From contig JAJDBQ010000142.1 of assembly GCA_029261255.1 (NCBI GenBank), positions 1-63,858 of the forward strand: a DNA stretch of 63,858 nucleotides, in the 5' to 3' direction. A model generated the notes under the pieces. The model saw only the letters and a list, made by a program, of their open reading frames with translations. It was not told the origin of the DNA and ran no database searches. Each line of letters opens with the position of its first letter. The first letter of the stretch is position 1. Both the position numbers and the translations under genes were made by a program. This stretch comes from Nitrospirales bacterium (GTDB taxonomy: Bacteria; Nitrospirota; Nitrospiria; Nitrospirales; UBA8639). Shown here one piece after another: positions 52,738-61,111 of this stretch.

Positions 52738-53991
52738 ATGCATCAAATCTCCATCTGGCTTCATCGATGGGTGGGACTGGTCATTGCCGGTTTTTTAATC
52801 ATTTCTGGATTAACCGGCGCGGTGATCTCCTGGGATCACGAGCTAGATGATTGGTTAAATCCGCACTTAACTCATGTGGACAGTCGAGGCGAGTACCTCT
52901 CTTCGCTTGATCTTGTTCAGGCGATTGAAGCACGGGACCCCCGTGGCAGAGTGACCTTTGTGCCGCTTTCACCGAAGACAGGCGAGGCCTTCGCTTTCAG
53001 CGTTGCTCCTCGTGTGAATCCTGCTACGAGTAAGTTGTATGACCTTGGCTATAATCAGGTTTTCATTGACCCTGTCACGGGCGAAGAGTTGGGTAAGCGT
53101 GAGTGGGGTGCCGTTTGGCCGTTAACCCAGGAAACCCTGGTTTCCTTTCTCTACAAATTACACTTTTCGCTTCATCTCCCTGAGATGTGGGGTATTGACC
53201 GATGGGGTGAATGGCTGTTGGGAGGAATCGCCATTCTCTGGACGTTCGACTGCTTTGTCGGCTTTTACTTGACTTTGCCGCGACGCGCATCTTATTCAAG
53301 TTCCTCAACTACGAGTTGGCGGGCTCGCTGGACTCCTGCCTGGAAGATCAAAGCCTCGGGAACGATTAAACGTATCAATTTCGATATCCACCGCGCCTTT
53401 GGCCTTTGGGCGTGGGGGTTGCTGTTCATGCTCGCTTTCACCGCTGTTTCGCTTAACCTCTCACGGGAAGTCTTTCATCCCATCATATCGCTGGTTGCCG
53501 AGGTTACGCCAACGCCTTTTGATTCGCGGACTCCTACGGCTCTCAATGAACCAATCAGTCCTAAAGTTGGCTATGGCTTGGTTATAGAGAGTGCAGTTCG
53601 GGTTGCCCAAACACACGGTTGGTCTGAACCGATAGGGGATGTGTTTTATTCGGAGGCCTTTGGTATCTACGGAGTCCGATTTTATGATCTTGGCGATGAT
53701 CACGGTGTCGCAGGGGTTGGCCCGCCCGAGCTCTATTTCGATGCAAACGATGGGCGATATCTGGGCGAAAGGCAACCATGGAAAGAAACTGTCGCTGACA
53801 TATTTGTCCAGGCACAATTTCCGTTGCATTCGGGTCGTATCTTGGGTCTGCCCGGTCGAATCCTGGTGTCCATCATGGGCTTAGGCACGGCTATTCTCTC
53901 GGTTACTGGTGTGGTTATTTGGTGGCGGAAGCAGTTAGTGAAAAGCCAGTGCAGACGGACGGATCAGTCCTTGCCTATTCAGACAGCATAG
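52738..53991 (+). CDS. PepSY-associated membrane protein
   Basis: The 417-residue inner-membrane protein has four main helices: LHRWVGLVIAGFLIISGLTGA, GGIAILWTFDCFVGFYL, FGLWAWGLLFMLAFTAV and SIMGLGTAILSVTGVVIWW. Two periplasmic PepSY segments carry conserved histidines (LHFSLHLPEMWG; FPLHSG). It is probably a siderophore-iron reductase or accessory to receptor uptake. ATG 52738 has GTAGGGAG close upstream; a TTG at 52684 would add 18 basic residues and overlap the predicted transcript start. It shares the ECF-type promoter motif. Confidence 0.8.
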   Translation: MHQISIWLHRWVGLVIAGFLIISGLTGAVISWDHELDDWLNPHLTHVDSRGEYLSSLDLVQAIEARDPRGRVTFVPLSPKTGEAFAFSVAPRVNPATSKLYDLGYNQVFIDPVTGEELGKREWGAVWPLTQETLVSFLYKLHFSLHLPEMWGIDRWGEWLLGGIAILWTFDCFVGFYLTLPRRASYSSSSTTSWRARWTPAWKIKASGTIKRINFDIHRAFGLWAWGLLFMLAFTAVSLNLSREVFHPIISLVAEVTPTPFDSRTPTALNEPISPKVGYGLVIESAVRVAQTHGWSEPIGDVFYSEAFGIYGVRFYDLGDDHGVAGVGPPELYFDANDGRYLGERQPWKETVADIFVQAQFPLHSGRILGLPGRILVSIMGLGTAILSVTGVVIWWRKQLVKSQCRRTDQSLPIQTA

Positions 53992-54077
53992 CGTCTCACG
54001 CAAACAGTTCATTCATACATATTCAATGTCCATTTGTCTTACTGCCTGATGAACATGCTCATTTGCCAAAACTCATA

Positions 54078-54108
54078 GGGGGTCTGTTGAAAAAATCCGC
54101 CAGCGCCA
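54078..54108. repeat. half-copy of the palindromic intergenic repeat
   Basis: GGTCTGTTGAAAAAATCC and CGCCAGCG resemble the left arm of the repeat at 2.06 and 10.80 kb. The right arm with CTTTTTTGAAC is not found downstream, so this copy is truncated. The rest of the 54.0-54.45 kb gap has no gene or other feature I can support. Confidence 0.4.
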
Positions 54109-54455
54109 TTCCGATGGTCGGAGGTCTCCATCAGCGATATACTCGACGTGCGGTGTGAGGACTTGATGCCCGTTGGAAGATGATGGATGAATAAATAAAG
54201 GACAATCCCCTGAATCCAGAGAATTCCGAGTTTTCACACAGCCTCGGCCACAAGCAGACATCTAAGTCCCAGTTAGATTAAGCTATTTTGACTGCTCGAT
54301 TTGCCCACTTGATCCAAGCCTGACTTCCGGATTCGGATGATACCCGGTTAGCGTTTCGTGGTCTTCGATGCTTATTTTTTGCTGAAAGGGCAGATCCGTG
54401 GCACAGTATCCGGAAACTCTATAATCACTGGTTATGCCGTCATAAAGGAAATTCA

Positions 54456-54920
54456 ATGAGAAAATTTTATATTAGAAAGGCACAAGTTGACGATCTACCA
54501 ACAATGCAAGAAATCGCCAGACGTACTATAGACAAGTGCTACCGATCATTTTTGGGAGATGAGGGAGTCGATTGGTTCATTAATAGCGGCGAATCCGACA
54601 AAGAGCTCGAAAAGCATATATCCAATTGCGACGTACTGCTACGAGAAGAGAATATTTTGGCCTTCACCATCTACTTCGACGATCTTATCCACCTAATGAT
54701 GGTTGATGTAGATCTTCAACGCACAGGCATTGGGTCACAGCTTCTTGCGCATTCTGAGCAACGTTTGTTCGCCAGCGGGAAGACGGTCATTCGACTTGAG
54801 ACTTTTGAAGGGAGTGAGCAGGCAACCGGCTTCTACCTGAAGAATGGTTGGTCCTTGACCAGAAAGCAGGAAGATGAGAAGCACGGTTTCATTAGGCTGT
54901 TTTTAGAGAAAGGTGCATAA
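54456..54920 (+). CDS. GNAT-family N-acetyltransferase
   Basis: The 154-residue product has the GNAT fold with the acetyl-CoA loop motif A as DLQRTGIGSQLLAHSEQRLF and a C-terminal YLKNGWSLTRKQ. It is an acetyl-CoA-dependent acetyltransferase of unknown substrate. It lies in an accessory region, with no partner. Its DNA looks unlike the iron cluster in style (more AAA, GAA, ATT codons). Confidence 0.8.
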   Translation: MRKFYIRKAQVDDLPTMQEIARRTIDKCYRSFLGDEGVDWFINSGESDKELEKHISNCDVLLREENILAFTIYFDDLIHLMMVDVDLQRTGIGSQLLAHSEQRLFASGKTVIRLETFEGSEQATGFYLKNGWSLTRKQEDEKHGFIRLFLEKGA

Positions 54921-55111
54921 TAATTCCATGCACTCTGACGGGAATTCCGCTGCGCTCCATTCCTGCCGGTGCTGGCCATGTTATCCACGCTTCGGTATGT
55001 CCGCTGTGGGTCGTGAACGGTCATGTCTGCAGTCGGCCAAAAGTGGACTGTTAACGCGCGAGCTGCACTGAAATTGTCTGTATAGTCGAATCTATGCTTT
55101 AACCATAGTTG

Positions 55112-55681
55112 TTAGAGCGCAGAACTTTCGATTTCATATTCGTACTCTTCCTCGGGTTTGCCCTGTTTTCGGAAACCACAAGGATTTTTGCCCGTATATC
55201 GAAACCCTAACTTTTCTATCACTCTTTTGCTTCGTATATTCCAAATAGCATGTGCAGTGACAAGCTTGGAGGCGTGAAGCGCCGAAAATCCGAAATCCAA
55301 TACGGCACGTGCAGCCTCAGTCGCATACCCCTGTCCCCAGAATTCAGGATGGATCCAAAACCCAACATTCCACACGCGCAACGCATTCGTCTGCTTGATT
55401 GCCACGCGACCTATGGGAGTGCTGGCATCAACGAGCTCGACCGTATAGGTAAACAAGGAACCCTCTTTCCACAGGCTAAGACTCTCTTGGGTTCTATCAA
55501 CAAGTTGACCTCTTGTCTTAGGACGATCCCAAATCATTCCGTCGTTAAATCCATCAAAGCGAGTTGCAGACCAAGTCATTTCAACATCTGACAAAGCCAC
55601 TGCTCGTAAGCATAGCCGTTCTGTTATCAGTCTTGTATCTACGGAAATCTCTCTCATGAAAGGTATGCTTTTGTCAGCCAT
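55112..55681 (-). CDS. GNAT-family N-acetyltransferase, RimJ/RimL type
   Basis: The 189-residue product shows RimJ/RimL features: TERLCLRAVALSDVEM near the N-terminus, WIHPEFWGQGYATEAARAVLDFGF as the acetyl-CoA motif, and IEKLGFRYTG. Its start overlaps the end of the alpha/beta hydrolase gene by eight bases, so it is the last gene of a three-gene minus-strand operon. The substrate could be a small molecule or a protein N-terminus. Confidence 0.85.
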   Translation of the reverse strand: MADKSIPFMREISVDTRLITERLCLRAVALSDVEMTWSATRFDGFNDGMIWDRPKTRGQLVDRTQESLSLWKEGSLFTYTVELVDASTPIGRVAIKQTNALRVWNVGFWIHPEFWGQGYATEAARAVLDFGFSALHASKLVTAHAIWNIRSKRVIEKLGFRYTGKNPCGFRKQGKPEEEYEYEIESSAL

Positions 55682-56567
55682 CGGCCAACTGCTGTCCCTC
55701 TTCTTGGCTCTGTGCTCTTAAAAAATCAAGAAGGATGTCAGACCACTGAGTGGGGTTTTCAAGATGCGCAAAATGGCCACATTTTTCAAATATTTTGACG
55801 CGAATATTCTTCCCCTGTGCGATATCCGGAACCGGAAAGCACATATCGTGTTGTCCGTGGAGAACAAGAACCGGGAAATCCTGCCCCATCAGCCAGGGCG
55901 TGTAATTCGTGTGATCGGGTGCGAGTAAACCGGCTTGCCAGGCCATTCCCCACTCACCGGAGAAGTCCACGTTTTGCACGATCTTCTCAATCTTACCGAC
56001 TTTTTCCAGATCATAAACATTCAGTGGCAGCTGTTTGATCGCTAGTGTTTTCGTTTTTTCAGCCAGTGAGAGATCTGAGCTGGCGAACACATCCTGCATT
56101 GAGGGCGTACTGTCCGGTCGAATCTGTTGTTCGGGTGATATCGTTATTTCTCTTTTCGGTGAGTCTACGAGGAGGGTCGAAGCGAGGACCAGAGCCTTCA
56201 CTCTGTGAGGATACTTTTTAGCAAAACGCAGCAGGATCCTTCCACCAAATGAAAATCCCAGTAACCACGCCTTCGAAATACCTTCTTTATCTAGGAGTTG
56301 TACTAAATCTTCAACAACCTGCTCAATGCTATATTTTTCTGGAATACCGAATTTGGTTGACCCACCGCAACCCCGGATATCAAACAACAGCACGGGATAA
56401 TGATCGGCAATCATTTCAAACGGAGGGATCAGGTAATGATGATCCCAATCGGGTCCGCCGTGAATGACAAGCAAAGGGTTTTTACCGTTTCCCAATCTTC
56501 GCACTAACAGTTCTACTTCATCTAGCTGGACTTTCTCACGCCCATTGGTTTTTCCAGTGCTCATCAT
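55674..56567 (-). CDS. alpha/beta hydrolase (proline iminopeptidase-like)
   Basis: From ATG 56567 the 297-residue product has an oxyanion-loop HGGPDWDHH, the nucleophile elbow GFSFGG, an acid in HGQHDM and the catalytic histidine in CGHFAHLE. The HGGPG-like motif suggests the prolyl iminopeptidase branch, but substrate assignment is not secure. The start overlaps the stop of a 73-codon gene (ATGA), favouring this start over the longer frame beginning at 56612. Confidence 0.85.
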   Translation of the reverse strand: MMSTGKTNGREKVQLDEVELLVRRLGNGKNPLLVIHGGPDWDHHYLIPPFEMIADHYPVLLFDIRGCGGSTKFGIPEKYSIEQVVEDLVQLLDKEGISKAWLLGFSFGGRILLRFAKKYPHRVKALVLASTLLVDSPKREITISPEQQIRPDSTPSMQDVFASSDLSLAEKTKTLAIKQLPLNVYDLEKVGKIEKIVQNVDFSGEWGMAWQAGLLAPDHTNYTPWLMGQDFPVLVLHGQHDMCFPVPDIAQGKNIRVKIFEKCGHFAHLENPTQWSDILLDFLRAQSQEEGQQLADG

Positions 56568-56785
56568 TGTTCGATCATACGTTCGGGAATATATAACCAA
56601 TGTGAACGCCAACTTAGATCTTCTCCCGTGCCTTCAGGTCCTCCCCAGCTATGTAAAAACAAATCGTTCAGATCCGTTGTTACGAGACACGACTGCTGTT
56701 CTCCGTCATTCTTCAGAAAATTCACCAGTACACCATGATCGTTCAATACGATCGTCCGTGTTGCGATTGCACAGGGTTTATCCAT
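56564..56785 (-). CDS. small hypothetical protein coupled to alpha/beta hydrolase
   Basis: The 73-residue frame (ATG at 56785) contains ATRTIVLNDHGVLVNFLKND and LNDLFLHSWGGPEGTG. It ends with a TGA that overlaps the hydrolase ATG. Codon use and the exact four-base overlap argue that it is real. No family recognised. It heads the operon with the hydrolase and the RimJ-like acetyltransferase. Confidence 0.5.
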   Translation of the reverse strand: MDKPCAIATRTIVLNDHGVLVNFLKNDGEQQSCLVTTDLNDLFLHSWGGPEGTGEDLSWRSHWLYIPERMIEQ

Positions 56786-57239
56786 ATCTACATCATATCA
56801 ACTTAGCGCAAGACATAAACCTGGGTCGAAGGCTGACATCTAAGATGATGCGGCTGTCAGAGTCGCCGAATGCGCCTCATTTCGTCCATATCTCAGCTGT
56901 ATCGAGTTTGATGGCAAGCACTCTGACAAAGGCGAAGGCTAATGAAGAGCCCCGATCTCATCTATGGCTGAATGGTCTTTCCGTTGTTATTCGCGTGCTT
57001 AATTGAGGAGCTGATCGGAAATGAGGATTACATCCCTGTGAACTATGTAAAGTCCACTAAGAATTAGAGCAGCTGATTCATAGTCAGTGGGCCTGCGGTA
57101 GAAAAGTCCTTGTCAGTGAAGCTGTTGAGGGGGCACGCTATGTCGTTAAACCTGTTTTGTGACCTGTTCGGACTGCCTGGGTTAGGACGAGAAGAAGGTC
57201 AGATGAGTTTTTTGACCATACGAGTCCTGTTCGGCGCGT
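56786..57239. other. intergenic region with a possible 35-codon gene
   Basis: The one frame with a good ribosome site (GAGGGGG, 57127-57133) runs from ATG 57140 to TAA 57247 on the plus strand. It encodes about 35 hydrophobic residues, starts MSLNLFCDLFGLPGLG, and overlaps the stop of the convergent MBL gene. It may be a remnant or a small peptide. Nothing else recognised here. Confidence 0.3.
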
Positions 57240-58019
57240 TTAGCTAATAGTCCAAGTGAGTGAGCCATCATTTCGAGTCGATAGAACGTAACGTGTAGTT
57301 CCGTTAAAAGAAATTCCTTGTGCATGGTTTGCATAAGTCTGCGCCATCTCCTGGGTTGCATGTTGAATATTACTATCTGAAAAAATTACAACCTTTGGAC
57401 TGCAAACGTCGAATACTTCCCTGCAATAGCCATTCTCTCTACCATGATGTGATGCAATAAAAATATTGACGCCCTCCAGTTCTGATACAAAAGATTCACT
57501 CCGAAGCAAAACTTCCCAGCCATCCTTTTCTAAATCACCTGGAATGATAAATTTATTTGCGCCACATTCCAGAAAAGTAACAAGGCTGATATTGTTGGTG
57601 TCAGAGAAATCTATTCCATACGAGTTATTAAATGTTTCAAAACGCACATCAGGGAATTCTGGTGCAGGGTTTAGTGCCCCCCCAGTATAGGAACCAATCA
57701 TAGCCAGCATAGATTCCATGGCAGAACTTATCGGGCCAGTTTGACGTTTTAATGCTCTAAGCTGTTCAACCGAAATACTTTTGTTTCTATACATTGACCT
57801 GAGTTTAACTTTGTCTCGCAAATTGGGGAGGTCGCTAATATGATCCTCGTCATAATTTGAAACAAAAAAATAATCGACCTCAAATATGCCCTGTGATGGG
57901 AGAAATTCGGAAGGTCGGCAACCATCTTGATGCCCGCAGTCCCAAAGCATGACCTTCCCATTATGATGTATCAAGCTCACGCAGAGGCCATGTCCTACGT
58001 TATGAATGGTTAACTTCAT
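57240..58019 (-). CDS. metallo-beta-lactamase fold protein with altered metal motif
   Basis: The 259-residue protein is an MBL-only version of the ComEC type. Its first metal motif is NYDEDH (55-60) instead of HxDxDH, so the leading histidine is Asn55. Other ligands remain: PGDLE (Asp162), ASHHGRE (His191, His192) and a FSDS segment. The ATG overlaps the stop of the upstream membrane protein gene by four bases, so the pair is coupled. The DNA is AT-rich compared with the iron cluster, suggesting transfer. The substrate could be a nucleotide or nucleic acid. Confidence 0.75.
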   Translation of the reverse strand: MKLTIHNVGHGLCVSLIHHNGKVMLWDCGHQDGCRPSEFLPSQGIFEVDYFFVSNYDEDHISDLPNLRDKVKLRSMYRNKSISVEQLRALKRQTGPISSAMESMLAMIGSYTGGALNPAPEFPDVRFETFNNSYGIDFSDTNNISLVTFLECGANKFIIPGDLEKDGWEVLLRSESFVSELEGVNIFIASHHGRENGYCREVFDVCSPKVVIFSDSNIQHATQEMAQTYANHAQGISFNGTTRYVLSTRNDGSLTWTIS

Positions 58020-58549
58020 TGTGGACTATCCGTGTCATGCTGTTCTTGGATGTTTTGGTGTTTAATCGTTTTCGCTATCCTTTTCCTCATAAAATTAGTC
58101 TGTTTTCTGTATGAATAAATAAACAAAACAGCCAGAAAGCAAATGGCTATGGTGAATGAATATTCGGAAGGTATGGGAAAAATATTGGCTAGAAATTCTA
58201 ATGCTTTTAGAAACAATGCACACATGCATACCGAAATCAATGTTCGGTACATGTTGTTTGATTCAGATAGCACCTTTAGATCGTTGTCAATTTTGGAAGC
58301 TGCTACGAAATCTTCATAAGGCTCAAATTGAATGATATCAATCCACTTGAGGAAGGGTTCGATTAAAAGGGACCCGATACGGCTGATTATTATCCCATAG
58401 AAATAATAGAGAAAAGCACCAATGACGACGTCATTGTGAAGCAAGGAGTACGAAGTTAAGAGCTCTCCGATCGCTGCAAATAATACCCCCGGAAATAAAT
58501 AGTTAAAGATGTTGTAAGAGGACAGCTTATCTAATAGATCTTTCATCAT
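58016..58549 (-). CDS. small membrane protein coupled to the MBL gene
   Basis: The 177-residue product has an N-terminal amphipathic piece (DKLSSYNIFNYLFPGVLFAA) and probably four helices in two pairs (about 14-35, 40-62; about 103-122, 128-147). A cytoplasmic acidic loop separates the pairs, and the tail is polar and basic. No enzymatic motif is seen. Two-pair topologies of this sort are common for membrane-acting effectors in defence pairs, but I cannot name a family. It is the first gene of the coupled pair. Confidence 0.65.
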   Translation of the reverse strand: MMKDLLDKLSSYNIFNYLFPGVLFAAIGELLTSYSLLHNDVVIGAFLYYFYGIIISRIGSLLIEPFLKWIDIIQFEPYEDFVAASKIDNDLKVLSESNNMYRTLISVCMCALFLKALEFLANIFPIPSEYSFTIAICFLAVLFIYSYRKQTNFMRKRIAKTIKHQNIQEQHDTDSPQ

Positions 58550-58789
58550 ATTTTTTGTCCTCCGAAATACTGAATTATCTTAGGGCTCCAACTTCTAATG
58601 AATCAAAATGTCGAAGCGTCACTAACCTTTGGTAGCTTGAAGAACATCATGGAATTTTCATACCCTATGAAATACGGTCAATTAAGTAAACTTGATATGG
58701 GTTCAAGACTATTTAGTGCGCCCAAATTTCCATCCACGCATAAGATAGCTGCATTACGAGAGTGAAGTTTTGATGCTCTGACAAGTTTA

Positions 58790-59686
58790 CTAACTGGCTG
58801 CCTCTAGGTAAGGCTCGATCTCATCACGATTGGCGAGAACGATTTGTTGAGCTTGTGGCGATGTACTGTTTTTCTTTTCTAATCCGAGCCGCTTGAGCAG
58901 GTAAAACAGCAAGGCCTGCTTCGACTCGATTATCACCTTCCCATTCATCATGCCGTAATCGAGTTCAATCGCATGCTTTTGCTCTATGGGCAAATCTGGG
59001 TTGGGCTTTAATGTCAATCTTAGGACGGTGTGCCAAGCACTATCTTGTGCTGAGTCGCTGTCTGAGGGCGACTCATTTGCGATTTGAAGTATTCGAGCAA
59101 ATACAAAATCTCTGAAGTCTTGATGTTCGTGACAGTAGGCTCGGGTATGCCAGCGAAACCCATCATAGGCAATTGCATGTGGGCTAATGGTTCTCTCTGT
59201 GGCATTGGGACGATTCAAGGATTGGTAAGTGATCTCGATCGCACGACCATAACGAATGGCCTGCAGGACGCGAAAGAGAATTGATTTATTGATCTTTCGG
59301 CTTGGGGAAAGCACGGCTGCAAACGGCGGGTACCATCCCAAAAAACTCATTTCCTGCGACATCATTCCTGACTGCACGGCAAGTAGCTGATTCAAACAAT
59401 GACTTGAATCAGGTGCAGCCATGATTGGAGCGAATTTATCTGTAACCACATACACTTTCTTGCTTTGGTTGTACTCGACATTTTCTGGGGCTATTTCCAT
59501 ATACCGCGCGAGGTCCAGCGATGCTTGGGGAATCGAGATTCTAAAAAACCCCGTTAGATCCGAGCGGTTTATTCGACCCTCCCAAAGCAATCTGAAATCA
59601 ATAAACTCCAGACGACGGTCTTGCCCCCATCGTGTCACGCGGCCATTTTTTTCGAGTATTTCCTTTGAATTTGTAGGTTTTTTCAT
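58790..59686 (-). CDS. WYL-domain transcriptional regulator, BrxR/CapW-like
   Basis: The 298-residue product has an N-terminal winged helix (RLEFIDFRLLWEGRINRSDL, then FRISIPQASLDLARYM) typical of BrxR/CapW regulators. A WYL domain follows (SPHAIAYDGFRWHTRAYC, then FRDFVFARI) and a C-terminal WCX-type extension. Known members repress BREX and CBASS operons and are thought to release on a nucleic-acid or nucleotide signal. It is divergent from the MBL and E2-E1-JAB operon, with a 309-base gap to the MBL start, and is the likely repressor of it. Confidence 0.88.
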   Translation of the reverse strand: MKKPTNSKEILEKNGRVTRWGQDRRLEFIDFRLLWEGRINRSDLTGFFRISIPQASLDLARYMEIAPENVEYNQSKKVYVVTDKFAPIMAAPDSSHCLNQLLAVQSGMMSQEMSFLGWYPPFAAVLSPSRKINKSILFRVLQAIRYGRAIEITYQSLNRPNATERTISPHAIAYDGFRWHTRAYCHEHQDFRDFVFARILQIANESPSDSDSAQDSAWHTVLRLTLKPNPDLPIEQKHAIELDYGMMNGKVIIESKQALLFYLLKRLGLEKKNSTSPQAQQIVLANRDEIEPYLEAAS

Positions 59687-59719
59687 GTATTGCCTTAGGT
59701 ATTAGTATTCAGTATAAAA

Positions 59720-59753
59720 ACTAGATTGACATAATTACTAGTCGCAATGTAAC
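59720..59753 (+). promoter_or_regulatory. candidate promoter and operator of the MBL/E2-E1-JAB operon
   Basis: TTGACA (59726-59731), 16 bases, then TGTAAC (59748-59753) is a plausible housekeeping promoter. An inverted repeat ACTAG-N13-CTAGT (59720-59742) covers the -35 hexamer, a good place for repression by the divergent WYL protein. The -10 is weak. Confidence 0.4.
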
Positions 59754-59795
59754 CTAAGTGAGGCTGGTTAAACAACTATGTCAGAAGGAGCTCGG

Positions 59796-59870
59796 ATGGC
59801 TAAGAATCCCCATGATTTAGAGACGATTGCCAGTCCTGTGGAGTCTAGAGAATCAATTCCAAGACCGTAG
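59796..59870 (+). CDS. possible 24-residue peptide at the head of the operon
   Basis: An ATG (59796) with a perfect AAGGAG five bases upstream opens a frame of 24 codons (MAKNPHDLETIASPVESR...) ending in TAG at 59868. It is too short for a domain. It may be a leader peptide or the broken start of a lost gene, since 125 bases without a clear frame follow before the MBL gene. Confidence 0.35.
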   Translation: MAKNPHDLETIASPVESRESIPRP

Positions 59871-59995
59871 GAAGACAGCTGAGGGCAATGGGTATCCCGA
59901 CAACGGGCATTTCATGGTTCAGCAAGCTGATCCCAGTTTCTGCAAAGTTGTACGTCAGGAGCTGAGGAAACAGGAAAATAGAATGGAGACCAAAA

Positions 59996-61108
59996 ATGGC
60001 TTTAAACAAATTGACTCATTTTCCAGTTGGGAACGGTGACACCACATTGATCGAGGTGGACAAGAAAACCATCCTGACAGACGTGAACTACCGTATGGAT
60101 GCGGCAGACCCGAATGAGGACGAATACGACTTTGCCCCAGATCTGCAAAAGACCTGCCTCGTGTCGTCTAAGAACTATCGACTGTCGGTTTTCGCTCTTA
60201 CTCACCCGGACGTGGACCACCTGCGTGGCTTCACGGAGCTCTTTTACTGCGGCGACCCGGACGTGTACAAGAATCGAAAAAGTGGTGACGAGAAATTAAT
60301 CCTGATCGAGGAGATGTGGATTAGTCCATATGCCGAGGCCCCTAATTACGAAACGGACGACTCGAAACTGATGTTTAAAGAGATTGATCGCCGTCTCGCT
60401 CTTCGGGGGACAACGAGTGGCGAAAAAGACGGTAATCGGATTAAGACGCTGGATACTAATGGGGACCATAAGGCCGGCTCGTTGACCCAAAACATTTCTT
60501 GGGAAGTACTTGCGCCAACGCCAGAGGAAGCAGATATTCAGGACGAGGAAGATTCCAAAGAACATGCTAGCAGCAATGACAGTAGTCTTGTGATTCGATG
60601 GACGTTGAAAGTGGATGGTGGGGTGACACGAGTTCTGATCGCAGGTGACGCTACAGTCGAGGTTTGGGATCGTATCTGGAATGACTATAAGAAAAATACT
60701 GACAGGCTCAAGAGACACATTTTACTCTCTGCCCACCATTGCTCACGCGGTGTGATGGCACGTAAGGAGGAAGACGATCGCTACGAGTTTTCTGATGAAG
60801 CTCTCAGTGCACTGGACCAGTTCGACGGCGACGGATTTGTTGTGTCTAGCAGCAAGAAGATCAAGCACAACGACGATAATCCTCCGAGTTGGGATGCCAA
60901 GCAGAAATATCTGGGCATGTTAAAAAAAGCTAACGAAAATGGTCACGAGAGTCGTTTCCTTAATCCTGATACCCATAAAGATGGTAAGTCAGAGCCGGTC
61001 GTGTTTGACTTAACCAAGTCCGGTCCCATATTGAAGACGGCAGGCACAGCCTCTGCCGAAAAAAGATTCTTGGGAGCTGGAGCTGTCATTTCTCCAACAT
61101 ACGGCTAA
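59996..61108 (+). CDS. metallo-beta-lactamase protein of a ubiquitin-like conjugation operon
   Basis: The 370-residue protein has a complete MBL metal site: THPDVDH (His70, Asp72, Asp74, His75), AGD (Asp218) and SAHHCS (His247, His248). The fold lacks the extra domains of the 11.1-kb protein. The last 25 residues (after TAGTASAEKRF) are low in complexity and end VISPTYG, a free C-terminal glycine. Stop and next start are three bases apart. MBL genes next to E2-E1-JAB fusions have been noted in comparative genomics of prokaryotic ubiquitin-like systems. The substrate is unknown. A role in phage defence is inferred. Confidence 0.85.
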   Translation: MALNKLTHFPVGNGDTTLIEVDKKTILTDVNYRMDAADPNEDEYDFAPDLQKTCLVSSKNYRLSVFALTHPDVDHLRGFTELFYCGDPDVYKNRKSGDEKLILIEEMWISPYAEAPNYETDDSKLMFKEIDRRLALRGTTSGEKDGNRIKTLDTNGDHKAGSLTQNISWEVLAPTPEEADIQDEEDSKEHASSNDSSLVIRWTLKVDGGVTRVLIAGDATVEVWDRIWNDYKKNTDRLKRHILLSAHHCSRGVMARKEEDDRYEFSDEALSALDQFDGDGFVVSSSKKIKHNDDNPPSWDAKQKYLGMLKKANENGHESRFLNPDTHKDGKSEPVVFDLTKSGPILKTAGTASAEKRFLGAGAVISPTYG

Positions 61109-61111
61109 TCT

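Noticed and set aside
59827-60039. 70-codon frame considered as a ubiquitin-like protein for the conjugation operon
   Set aside because: No beta-grasp pattern, no C-terminal glycine, and it runs into the MBL gene in another frame.
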